A model generated the notes under the pieces. The model was not told the origin of the DNA. It ran no database searches and was given only the letters and a program-made list of their open reading frames with translations. DNA of 7,313 nt, taken from assembly GCA_002347935.1 (NCBI GenBank), contig DDYK01000036.1:1-7313 (forward strand). The letters are read 5' to 3'. Of this stretch, positions 1 through 6,286 are shown one piece after another (the stretch's first letter is position 1; the number at the start of each line of letters is the position of its first letter). The DNA is from Actinobacteria bacterium UBA2236. Lineage in GTDB: Bacteria > Actinomycetota > Actinomycetes > Nanopelagicales > Nanopelagicaceae. Position numbers and translations under genes: made by a program.

Positions 1-1951
1 GAGAATCAACTTTAATCGAGCCGGCCGGTGATATGTGATCGGTAGTTACTGAATCACCAAGCTTTGCCAAAACTCTGGCACCTGAAATATCAGTAACTGG
101 AAGTGGATTTCTCGGCATAGACTCAAAGTAAGGTGGCTTTCTTACATAAGTAGATTTCGGATCCCAGTCAAAAGTCTTTCCTTCAGGCGTTGCAAGTGAG
201 GTCCAGTGATGATCTCCAGCAAAGACACTTGAATAATCTTTCTTAAACATATCTGAGGTAACAACTGAATCAATTACGCCTTGGATTTCTTGCATACTTG
301 GCCAGATATCTTTCAGGAAGACATCGTTTCCAGAGCTATCTTGGCCTAGTGGATCTTTATCAAAGTCATGATCCATAGTCCCAGCAATTGAATAGGCTAC
401 AACTAGCGGAGGCGATGCTAAGTAGTTCATTTTCACATCAGGGCTAATTCGACCTTCAAAGTTTCTATTTCCAGAAAGCACCGCTGCAACAGAGAGATCA
501 TTGTCATTTACTGCTTTGCTAACCTCTAGAGGCAATGGACCAGAGTTTCCAATACAGGTAACGCATCCATAGCCAACAAGGTTAAATCCGAGTTTTTCCA
601 GATATGGAGTTAGCCCTGATTTTTCGTAGTAGTTAGTGACTACCTTTGAACCTGGAGCAAGTGTGGTCTTAACCCAAGGTTTGCTCATCAAACCTTTTTC
701 TACAGCTTTCTTTGCTAGTAGTCCTGCCCCAATCATCACTGAAGGATTTGAAGTATTAGTGCAAGAAGTGATTGAAGCTATTACCACTGAGCCATTGGAA
801 ATAGATCCTTTTCTTGAATTTACTTCAATTGCTATTGGATTAGTAGCAGTATTGCTAGAAAGATAAGAAGGGAGAACTTTGGCAAAGGAACTCTTGGCAT
901 CGCTTAGTGAGACCCGATCTTGTGGTCTCTTTGGCCCTGCAATTGATGGAACGACATTTGAAAGATCTAGCTCTAACCGCTCGGAATATCGTGGTTCTGC
1001 TGATGGGTCATGCCATAGTCCTTGAGCCTTGGCGTATTTCTCCACTAGCTCTAATTGTTCTCCGCTTCTTCCGGTTAACTCTAGATACTTAATGGTTTCC
1101 TGATCTATTGGGAAAATTGCCACAGTTGAGCCATATTCGGGAGACATATTTCCAATGGTGGCGCGATTAGCCATCGGAAGAGCGCTCACACCGGGGCCAT
1201 AAAATTCAACAAACTTGCCAACTACGCCATGCTTTCTAAGCATTTCAGTGATAGTTAAAACTAAATCAGTTGCAGTAGTTCCAACTCCCCACCCAAGAAC
1301 GCCAAGGCCATTGACCATAGTGGTGTGTGAATCAGTTCCAACCACAGTATCTGGATATGCCCGCTGCACACCATTAACTGCTCTGACCATTACTACTCTT
1401 GCGAGGTATTCAATGTTTACCTGATGAACAATGCCCGTGCCAGGTGGGACTACTTTAAATTCATCAAAGGCGCTCTGGCCCCAACGAAGGAAGCGATATC
1501 GCTCTTGATTTCTCTCATACTCAATATCAACATTTTCTTTGAAGGAATCAACTGTTCCATATTGATCTGCAATAACTGAGTGATCAATGACTAATTCAGC
1601 TGGAGCTAAGGGATTCACGCGAGATGGATCTCCGCCAAGTTCTGCTATTGCCTCTCTCATAGTGGCAAGATCAACAACACAGGGAACTCCGGTGAAATCT
1701 TGCATAATCACACGCGCTGGTGTGAATTGAATTTCAGTGTCGGGAATTGATTCAGGATTCCAGGAAGCAAGAGCTTCGATCTGCTTGGCTGTGATATTTG
1801 CGCCATCTTCAGTGCGAAGGAGATTTTCTAGTAATACTTTTAAGGAAAAGGGAAGAGAATTTGCTTGCGCAAGTTTGGTGATATCAAATATTTCATAACT
1901 CTTGCCTGATACTTCAAGCGAGCTCTTTGCGCCGAAGGAGTTCTTGCTCAT
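1..1951 (-). CDS. acnA: Aconitate hydratase (AcnA/IRP1 type), C-terminus beyond window, with apparent internal deletion
   Basis: Aconitase interconverts citrate and isocitrate in the TCA cycle, using a [4Fe-4S] cluster in the cytoplasm. The frame is open for 650 residues from the ATG at 1949-1951 and leaves the window inside the C-terminal swivel domain (LGDSVTTDHISPAGSI, residues 631-646). Seen: MQDFTGVP (83-90), VIDHSV (121-126), GTDSHTTM (205-212), VEFYGPGVSALPMANRATIG (20 residues from 248), SCTNTSNP with cluster Cys397, and GCVTCIGNSGPL with Cys463 and Cys466. The 66-residue spacing of Cys397 to Cys463 matches AcnA/IRP1. Odd: GWGVG (220-224) is joined directly to TTATDLVLTIT, whereas AcnA relatives have about 33 more residues there (GIEAEAAMLGQP... 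to the next G). The rest of the family alignment is intact, so this is an in-frame deletion of a conserved core segment, real or from assembly. The gene lies 58 bases downstream of the RNA methyltransferase on the same strand and has its own putative promoter. Confidence 0.96.
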   Translation of the reverse strand, partial: MSKNSFGAKSSLEVSGKSYEIFDITKLAQANSLPFSLKVLLENLLRTEDGANITAKQIEALASWNPESIPDTEIQFTPARVIMQDFTGVPCVVDLATMREAIAELGGDPSRVNPLAPAELVIDHSVIADQYGTVDSFKENVDIEYERNQERYRFLRWGQSAFDEFKVVPPGTGIVHQVNIEYLARVVMVRAVNGVQRAYPDTVVGTDSHTTMVNGLGVLGWGVGTTATDLVLTITEMLRKHGVVGKFVEFYGPGVSALPMANRATIGNMSPEYGSTVAIFPIDQETIKYLELTGRSGEQLELVEKYAKAQGLWHDPSAEPRYSERLELDLSNVVPSIAGPKRPQDRVSLSDAKSSFAKVLPSYLSSNTATNPIAIEVNSRKGSISNGSVVIASITSCTNTSNPSVMIGAGLLAKKAVEKGLMSKPWVKTTLAPGSKVVTNYYEKSGLTPYLEKLGFNLVGYGCVTCIGNSGPLPLEVSKAVNDNDLSVAAVLSGNRNFEGRISPDVKMNYLASPPLVVAYSIAGTMDHDFDKDPLGQDSSGNDVFLKDIWPSMQEIQGVIDSVVTSDMFKKDYSSVFAGDHHWTSLATPEGKTFDWDPKSTYVRKPPYFESMPRNPLPVTDISGARVLAKLGDSVTTDHISPAGSIKVDS

Positions 1952-1957
1952 GAGCCC

Positions 1958-1987
1958 ATCTTAACTGTTGTCGCATAAAGTGCTCAA
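1958..1987 (-). promoter_or_regulatory. Putative leaderless promoter of acnA
   Basis: On the minus strand TTGAGC (1982-1987) and TAAGAT (1958-1963) are separated by 18 bases. TAAGAT is followed by exactly six bases and then the ATG of acnA, so transcription would begin at or next to the start codon. There is no convincing Shine-Dalgarno sequence before the ATG, which fits a leaderless mRNA. This rests on motif inspection only. Confidence 0.4.
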
Positions 1988-2009
1988 AGACGAATTACTA
2001 GAGTATTAC

Positions 2010-3170
2010 TCAAGAAATAATGAAACGCGCCACAAGCTCCATATGCGCAGTCATTGGAAAGAGGTCAAAGGCCCTGATTTGATCCAACTTGTATCCCTGC
2101 GCTGAAAGATAGGCGCTATCTCGGGCAAGTGAGGCCGGATCACAGGCAACATAGACAATCGTTCTCGGAGCAAGAGAGGTAATAGTTGAAATGACTCTCT
2201 CCCCAGCTCCAGCGCGAGGAGGATCAAGGAGAACTACATTTGCTGCACGATATTTCTTTAAACTCGCTTCAACTTTTGCTTCAACTATTTCAACTCTTGG
2301 CTCTAGGGCAAAGTTTCGTCTGGCATCGATAATCGCATTCTCATCGGATTCAATTAAGGTGACTCTTCCTGCAACTCCGAGATCAGCTAAAAGGGCTGCG
2401 CTAAACAGGCCAGCTCCACCGTAGAGATCAAAGATGTGATCTGCAGGCTTGGCTTGAACATAATCCTTAACTACTTGGCTTAAAACAGTCGGCGCCATGC
2501 GATGGCTCTGCCAGAAGGTGATTGGATTCAGCGAGAAGTCAATGCCATCTACCTGCTCCTCAATAAGTTCTAAGTTCTCTCGACCCTCTATCACTACCGC
2601 ACTCTTGCCCTTGCTAGTGATGGCAACATCTACCCGCTTTGATTTGGGCAACTTCATCTGATTGATTTTTTCGATATCAATATCCTCATGAGCAATTAGG
2701 CATTTATCAATCTCAACAATCTGATTGGAACGTGAGGCATAGAGACCAACCTTGCCATTTTCAGATACGGTGAATTCCATTCTGCTGCGCCAATGTAAAT
2801 TCGGTTTAACTTCTTCAACCTCAATATCAACCTCCATCTTGGCAAGACGGCTAAACTGCTCTTTAATAATTTCGCTCTTTAACTCCCGCTGATAACTAAG
2901 ATCGATGTGTTGAAAGTCGCATCCCCCGCAGCCATCAAATCGAGCATATGAACAAGGCGCACTTACCCGATGTTTAGAAGCTTTAATTACTGAGATGCAG
3001 TTTCCTCTAGCAAAGCTCTTTGTCACATCGCTAATCTCAACAATCACGCGCTCACCAGGGATTGCATGTCTTACAAAGATAACTCTTCCTTCATGGCGCG
3101 CTATGGTGTGGCCGCCATGTGCAATAGCTGTGATATCGACTTCTAATTGATCACCGCTTTGCACTAGCAC
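2010..3170 (-). CDS. TRAM-domain class I SAM-dependent RNA (uracil-C5) methyltransferase, TrmA/RlmD family
   Basis: This enzyme transfers a methyl group from S-adenosylmethionine to C5 of uridine in tRNA or rRNA. Domains in the 386-residue product: N-terminal TRAM RNA-binding domain (about 1-60, with AHGGHTIARHEGRVIFVRHA); a 4Fe-4S site formed by Cys73, Cys81, Cys84 and Cys157, spaced like RlmD (RumA); and a C-terminal Rossmann methyltransferase domain with the SAM loop FDLYGGAGLFS (247-257). Catalytic elements are DPPRAG (316-321), the nucleophile Cys343 in VACDPASLARD, and Glu378 in HMELV as likely general base. FWQSH (219-223) stands where E. coli RlmD has FFQVN. The exact target uridine cannot be read from sequence. 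Start: GTG at 3170; a second in-frame GTG at 3164 is equally good, since GAGGTG (3170-3175) lies five bases before it. It is the counterpart of M. tuberculosis Rv2689c and is divergent from the trkA pair. The usual APC permease between them is absent. Confidence 0.93.
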   Translation of the reverse strand: MLVQSGDQLEVDITAIAHGGHTIARHEGRVIFVRHAIPGERVIVEISDVTKSFARGNCISVIKASKHRVSAPCSYARFDGCGGCDFQHIDLSYQRELKSEIIKEQFSRLAKMEVDIEVEEVKPNLHWRSRMEFTVSENGKVGLYASRSNQIVEIDKCLIAHEDIDIEKINQMKLPKSKRVDVAITSKGKSAVVIEGRENLELIEEQVDGIDFSLNPITFWQSHRMAPTVLSQVVKDYVQAKPADHIFDLYGGAGLFSAALLADLGVAGRVTLIESDENAIIDARRNFALEPRVEIVEAKVEASLKKYRAANVVLLDPPRAGAGERVISTITSLAPRTIVYVACDPASLARDSAYLSAQGYKLDQIRAFDLFPMTAHMELVARFIIS

Positions 3171-3171
3171 A

Positions 3172-3179
3172 CCTCTCCT
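3172..3179 (-). promoter_or_regulatory. Ribosome binding site of the RNA methyltransferase gene
   Basis: The minus strand reads AGGAGAGG just before GTG(3170). AGGAG is four bases from that GTG and ten from the next in-frame GTG at 3164. The overlapping GAGGTG lies five bases before the second GTG, so the site does not settle which GTG is used. Its presence suggests this gene has a leadered mRNA, unlike several neighbours. Confidence 0.55.
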
Positions 3180-3251
3180 AGAAAGTTCATGGAAGCTCTT
3201 ATTTCTCTTGCTATCCCTCGCGTGGATTAGAGGGAATCTAGCCTAAAGGTG

Positions 3252-3257
3252 TAAATT
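3252..3257 (+). promoter_or_regulatory. Putative -10 element (TAAATT) for the trkA pair
   Basis: TAAATT fits the actinobacterial TANNNT -10 pattern and sits eight bases before the GTG start at 3266, so the transcript would start within a base or two of the start codon. No clear -35 box is visible 16-19 bases upstream. AAGGTG at 3246-3251 is too far from the GTG to be a normal ribosome binding site. Confidence 0.35.
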
Positions 3258-3265
3258 CTCCCTTT

Positions 3266-3928
3266 GTGCATGTCGTAATCATGGGTTGCGGCCGAGTCGG
3301 TTCTACCCTGGCAAAAGATTTTCAGACTCTGGGCCATAGCGTTGCCGTAATCGATCAAGATCGTGAAGCTTTTCGTCGCCTTGGCGCAGATTTTAATGGG
3401 CTAACTGTGGCTGGAATGGGCTTTGATCGCGACACTTTATTAGAGGCAGGAATTCAAAGAGCTGATGCCTTCGCTGCAGTATCAAATGGCGATAATTCAA
3501 ATATTTTGGCAGCAAGAGTTGCAAGAGAAACCTATGGGGTAGCAAGTGTTGTGGCCCGAATTTATGATCCAGGAAGAGCTGAGATCTATCAAAGATTAGG
3601 AATTCCTACTGTCGCCACAGTTCTCTGGACTACAGATCAAATTATGAGACGACTACTGCCACAAGGATCTCGCTCGGAGTGGCAAGATGCATCTGGAAAA
3701 GTGCAGTTAGCTGAGATTGCCTTTCATCGCGATTGGTACGGACAGCCAGTGTCACTAATAGAAGAACATACCGAAGCACGCGTGGCTTTTGTTACAAGGC
3801 TTGGTGAAGGCTTAATACCCAATGAACATACGGTCTTGCAAGAAGGCGATGTTATTCATGTAATGGTAGAAGATAAGAATTTAGCCGCAACCGAGGCATC
3901 TCTAGCCCTTCCACCGAGTGGGCAGTAG
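3266..3928 (+). CDS. trkA: TrkA/RCK potassium-transport regulatory protein, first of a pair (CeoB-like)
   Basis: This is a cytoplasmic nucleotide-binding gating subunit of a potassium (or cation) transporter, 220 residues. The TrkA-N Rossmann domain covers about 1-120, with the dinucleotide loop GCGRVG (7-12) and the acidic residue Asp30 at the end of strand 2 (VAVIDQD), which favours NAD(H) or a related ligand. Further conserved blocks are SNGDNSNILAARVAR (73-87) and VARIYDPGRAEIYQRLGIPT (20 residues from 96). The TrkA-C ligand domain spans about 135-212 and ends with LQEGDVIHVM. GTG at 3266 gives the family-typical N-terminus MHVVIMGCGRVGS. The second RCK gene follows after two bases, so both are almost certainly co-transcribed. 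The pair corresponds to ceoB/ceoC (Rv2691/Rv2692) of M. tuberculosis. No membrane subunit is encoded beside it here. Confidence 0.94.
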   Translation: MHVVIMGCGRVGSTLAKDFQTLGHSVAVIDQDREAFRRLGADFNGLTVAGMGFDRDTLLEAGIQRADAFAAVSNGDNSNILAARVARETYGVASVVARIYDPGRAEIYQRLGIPTVATVLWTTDQIMRRLLPQGSRSEWQDASGKVQLAEIAFHRDWYGQPVSLIEEHTEARVAFVTRLGEGLIPNEHTVLQEGDVIHVMVEDKNLAATEASLALPPSGQ

Positions 3929-3930
3929 AG

Positions 3931-4590
3931 ATGAGAATTGCTATCGCAGGCGCTGGTAATGCAGGTCGAGCTATTGCCAGAGAGTTGATTGAAAATGGTC
4001 ATCAGGTTTTACTAATTGATAAGAATCCAAAGTCACTTAAAATGGAGAGCGTTCCCTCTGCTGAATGGCTGATGGCTGATGCCTGCGAAATCAGCTCCCT
4101 CGATAAAGCTAAGCTTGATACCTGCCAGGTTATGGTTGCAGCTACAGGTGATGACAAAGTAAATCTTGTGGCATCTCTTCTTGCAAAGACTGAATATGGT
4201 GTTCCAAGAGTGGTGGCTAGGGTAAATCATCCAAAAAATGAATGGCTTTTTGATTCTTCCTGGGGCGTTGATGTTGCTGTTTCAACACCAAGAATTATTG
4301 CAGCGCTAGTTGAGGAAGCTGTTTCTGTTGGAGATATCGTCAGACTATTCTCACTGAAAGCTGGAGAGGCTAATTTAGTTGAGTTAACTCTTCCTGATAA
4401 CTCATCTTGCATTGGAAAATCTGTTGAAGAGATTTCACTTCCGCAAGATGCCTCACTTGCCGCAATTATTAGAGATGGCCATGTAATAACCCCAGCAGAT
4501 CATGATGTATTTGCAGCTGGTGATGAACTAATTTTTGTTACTACCGCAGAGGCCGAAGTCTCTCTAAAGGCTTGTTTTATTAAGGATTAA
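3931..4590 (+). CDS. trkA: TrkA/RCK potassium-transport regulatory protein, second of a pair (CeoC-like)
   Basis: This is the partner RCK subunit, 219 residues. The TrkA-N domain covers about 1-120, with GAGNAG (7-12), Asp30 (LLIDKNP), VAATGDDKVNLVASLLAK (69-86) and VARVNHPKNEWLF (95-107). The TrkA-C domain spans about 135-212, with IGKSVEEISLP (161-171) and AAGDELIFVTT (195-205). Two different RCK subunits encoded in tandem suggest a heteromeric gating assembly, as proposed for CeoB and CeoC; this is inference from family and order. It starts two bases after the first gene's TAG, with only a weak purine stretch upstream, so translation probably depends on coupling. It ends two bases from the convergent DUF3159 stop, leaving no room for an intergenic terminator. 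Confidence 0.93.
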   Translation: MRIAIAGAGNAGRAIARELIENGHQVLLIDKNPKSLKMESVPSAEWLMADACEISSLDKAKLDTCQVMVAATGDDKVNLVASLLAKTEYGVPRVVARVNHPKNEWLFDSSWGVDVAVSTPRIIAALVEEAVSVGDIVRLFSLKAGEANLVELTLPDNSSCIGKSVEEISLPQDASLAAIIRDGHVITPADHDVFAAGDELIFVTTAEAEVSLKACFIKD

Positions 4591-4592
4591 CT

Positions 4593-5219
4593 CTAGTTAC
4601 CGTTTCTAAGGTCTTCTCGTAGCTTAGGACCACTCCTAATTACTAGCCATGTCGCCCAAGCTGTAGCAATAAATAGCGGATAACCCATAATTAACCTGGC
4701 ACTGCCAAGTAAATTAACATTCCCACTCACATATAGCGGATATTGAACAACAAGGCGGATTGCAAACATACCAACCCAAAGCCAGGTTGCCTTGATATAT
4801 ACCTTGGTTCTTGCAGGATCTTTGCGCCATCTAAAGTTTTCTTCCAAAAGTGGACCAATAATGAGTCCAATTACTGGCCAGCGCAAAAGAATTGAAATTA
4901 AATAAGCAGATCCGTATATTGCATTAGTCCAGAGCCCTGGAAGATAGAAATCTTCAGCCTTTCCAGTGCGCATCGAGAACCAAGCGCAGATTCCAACCCC
5001 TATTACCCCTGAAATCGCATGCTGAATAGTTTCCCGCTTTACCAATCTAACAAGTGTTAGAAGTAGTGAGAGAGCAAGTGCGGCATAGGCTGAATCTCTA
5101 ACATCCTTTGTAATATTAAAAGCAATTAGAAAGAGTAGCGCTGGAAGTCCAGAATCTATTAAGCCTTTAACTCCCCCCATAGCTGAGAGAATTTTTGCTT
5201 TATCTTCACTCTCGCTCAT
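4593..5219 (-). CDS. DUF3159 family integral membrane protein
   Basis: The product is 208 residues with about six hydrophobic segments, roughly at 25-36, 43-60, 68-83, 96-125 (possibly two), 143-162 and 173-195. Family signatures are visible: GGVKGLIDSGLPALLF near the N-terminus, KRETIQHAISG (61-71), FYLPGLWTNAIYGSAYLIS (91-109), LLRWPVIGLIIGPL (111-124), WRKDPARTKVY (131-141) and the LWVGMFAIRLVVQYPLY stretch (147-163). The family has no established function. In mycobacteria the homologue (Rv2693c) lies directly beside ceoC, so the position here is conserved. The ATG overlaps the dut stop codon by four bases (ATGA), indicating translational coupling as last gene of the thioesterase-dut-DUF3159 operon. 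The OB-fold and DUF3710 genes that often sit between dut and this gene are missing. Confidence 0.9.
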   Translation of the reverse strand: MSESEDKAKILSAMGGVKGLIDSGLPALLFLIAFNITKDVRDSAYAALALSLLLTLVRLVKRETIQHAISGVIGVGICAWFSMRTGKAEDFYLPGLWTNAIYGSAYLISILLRWPVIGLIIGPLLEENFRWRKDPARTKVYIKATWLWVGMFAIRLVVQYPLYVSGNVNLLGSARLIMGYPLFIATAWATWLVIRSGPKLREDLRNGN

Positions 5220-5650
5220 GAGCGCCCACTTGAACCAAAGCCAGAGCCACTTCGATTAGACCCGGGAAGCTCTTCAACTGGAACAAATTCGGCTCGTTCG
5301 ACCCTTTGAAAAACCAATTGGGCAATGCGATCTCCCCGCTTTATCTCGAAACTCGCGCTCTGGTCATGATTAATTACAATTACCGAAATCTCTCCTCGAT
5401 AACCGGCATCTATAGTTCCTGGAGCATTTACTAGTCCCACTCCATATTTGATCGCAAGTCCGGAGCGAGGATGAACAAAAGCGCCATATCCATCCGCTAA
5501 AGCGATAGCAATTCCAGTTGGCACTAGAGCTCTCATGCCAGGTGCAATAGTGATATCTATAGCTGAGTAGATATCAGCTCCAGCATCACCAGCTTTGGCA
5601 TATGTGGGCATTGGAAGTTCTTTATCTAATTGAGTTATTAGTACTCTCAT
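5216..5650 (-). CDS. dut: Deoxyuridine 5'-triphosphate nucleotidohydrolase (dUTPase)
   Basis: dUTPase hydrolyses dUTP to dUMP and pyrophosphate, which keeps uracil out of DNA and supplies dUMP for thymidylate synthesis. All five motifs of the homotrimeric family are present in the 144 residues: I, AGDAGADIYSA (20-30); II, PRSGLA (61-66); III, VNAPGTIDAGYRGEI (74-88), with catalytic Asp81 and stacking Tyr84; IV, GDRIAQLVF (106-114); V, RSGSGFGSSG (133-142), the glycine-rich phosphate lid. Length is normal for the family. ATG at 5648-5650 overlaps the thioesterase stop by four bases, and the stop overlaps the next start in the same way, so this is the middle gene of a coupled three-gene unit. 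The same dut position relative to DUF3093 and DUF4193 is found across actinobacteria. Confidence 0.97.
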   Translation of the reverse strand: MRVLITQLDKELPMPTYAKAGDAGADIYSAIDITIAPGMRALVPTGIAIALADGYGAFVHPRSGLAIKYGVGLVNAPGTIDAGYRGEISVIVINHDQSASFEIKRGDRIAQLVFQRVERAEFVPVEELPGSNRSGSGFGSSGRS

Positions 5651-6225
5651 GGATTGATCTCAAACTCAGTATCGATAGATAAGTCTCTTCGCTCCTTTAA
5701 TACATGCTTGAATTCCTCTGATGCATGCTTAATGAAGTGCTCCATAGGAACAATGATAAATATCGCTGCAGCCTCCACCGCTAAAACGCCCTCACTTGAA
5801 CCAATTCTGCCCTCAGCCCTGGTGTAGATCTTTCTACCCTCCTGCCCAGTTATCTCAGCATTGATAAATAAGGTGCTTCCTACTGGAACTGGTGAGAGAA
5901 AAGATGTCTCAAGTTTTCCAGTTACTGCTGGCTCACGAACCAGCCACATTAATTTTCCTAAAGCTTCATCAAAGGCGCATGAAAGCAGTCCGCCGTGGGC
6001 AAGACCAGGGGCTCCTTGATGTAAATCTGTTACTGTAAATTGCGCAGTGATATTCATACTCTCTCCTGCATAAGCGACAAGATGTAAACCTGCAGGATGG
6101 CTCGGGCCACATCCATAACAATCGGGATTATGAGAGCCAAGTAATTTTCCACTTGGTGGAGCGTCAGGATGTCGAGGCGGGACTTGAACTCCTGGTGGGA
6201 CTTGAATATTTAGCTGGCGAGACAT
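5647..6225 (-). CDS. PaaI-like hotdog-fold acyl-CoA thioesterase family protein
   Basis: The 192-residue product has a proline-rich N-terminus (VPPGVQVPPRHPDAPPSG, 9-26), then a CYGCGPSHPAGLHL block (36-49) typical of these actinobacterial hotdog proteins. The core is HQGAPGLAHGGLLSCAFDEA (20 residues from 69). In it HGG (77-79) and Asp86/Glu87 match the oxyanion and catalytic region of PaaI-type thioesterases, which hydrolyse acyl-CoA. TGKLETSFLSPVPVGSTL (102-119) is the conserved central strand of the fold. The substrate cannot be told from sequence. The C-terminal tail after about residue 165 is charged and extends past the hotdog core. It is the first gene of the operon with dut and DUF3159. 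ATG at 6223-6225 gives the family-like N-terminus MSRQLNIQVPPG. Confidence 0.9.
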   Translation of the reverse strand: MSRQLNIQVPPGVQVPPRHPDAPPSGKLLGSHNPDCYGCGPSHPAGLHLVAYAGESMNITAQFTVTDLHQGAPGLAHGGLLSCAFDEALGKLMWLVREPAVTGKLETSFLSPVPVGSTLFINAEITGQEGRKIYTRAEGRIGSSEGVLAVEAAAIFIIVPMEHFIKHASEEFKHVLKERRDLSIDTEFEINP

Positions 6226-6231
6226 GGGTGA

Positions 6232-6237
6232 AGGCTA
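6232..6237 (-). promoter_or_regulatory. Putative leaderless -10 element (TAGCCT) for the thioesterase-dut-DUF3159 operon
   Basis: On the minus strand TAGCCT is followed by exactly six bases (TCACCC) and then the ATG at 6225. This matches the TANNNT-N6-ATG geometry of leaderless actinobacterial promoters. No good -35 box is seen and there is no ribosome binding site before the ATG. Confidence 0.38.
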
Positions 6238-6274
6238 CCCTGTCGATAGGAAAGCGCTATCTAACTCAAGCAAG

Positions 6275-6280
6275 TACTCT
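6275..6280 (+). promoter_or_regulatory. Putative leaderless -10 element (TACTCT) for the DUF3093 gene
   Basis: TACTCT is followed by six bases (CGTCTC) and the ATG at 6287. The same spacing occurs at acnA and the thioesterase gene. This site is one reason to prefer the 6287 start over the in-frame ATG at 6224. No clear -35 box is visible. Confidence 0.35.
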
Positions 6281-6286
6281 CGTCTC

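Noticed and set aside
636..1424. Three short plus-strand open frames inside the aconitase region
   Set aside because: They are antisense to a continuous minus-strand frame with clear aconitase motifs. They have no family resemblance and no ribosome binding sites.
2001..2011. Perfect palindrome GAGTATTACTC between the RNA methyltransferase and acnA
   Set aside because: Five-base arms with one central base are expected several times by chance in 7 kb, and it overlaps the methyltransferase stop codon. It does not resemble an operator I can name.
2191..2424. Plus-strand 77-codon frame inside the RNA methyltransferase
   Set aside because: Serine- and alanine-rich antisense reading of the SAM-binding region; a shadow of the real gene.
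3214..3235. Inverted repeat TCCCTC / GAGGGA with a ten-base gap in the divergent region upstream of the trkA pair
   Set aside because: Six-base arms at arbitrary spacing are common by chance. There is no second copy at another promoter in the window and no regulator gene nearby.
4033..4412. Two minus-strand frames opposite the second RCK gene
   Set aside because: The plus-strand gene is a clear TrkA homologue over its full length. The antisense peptides show no domain, and the frames lack start signals.
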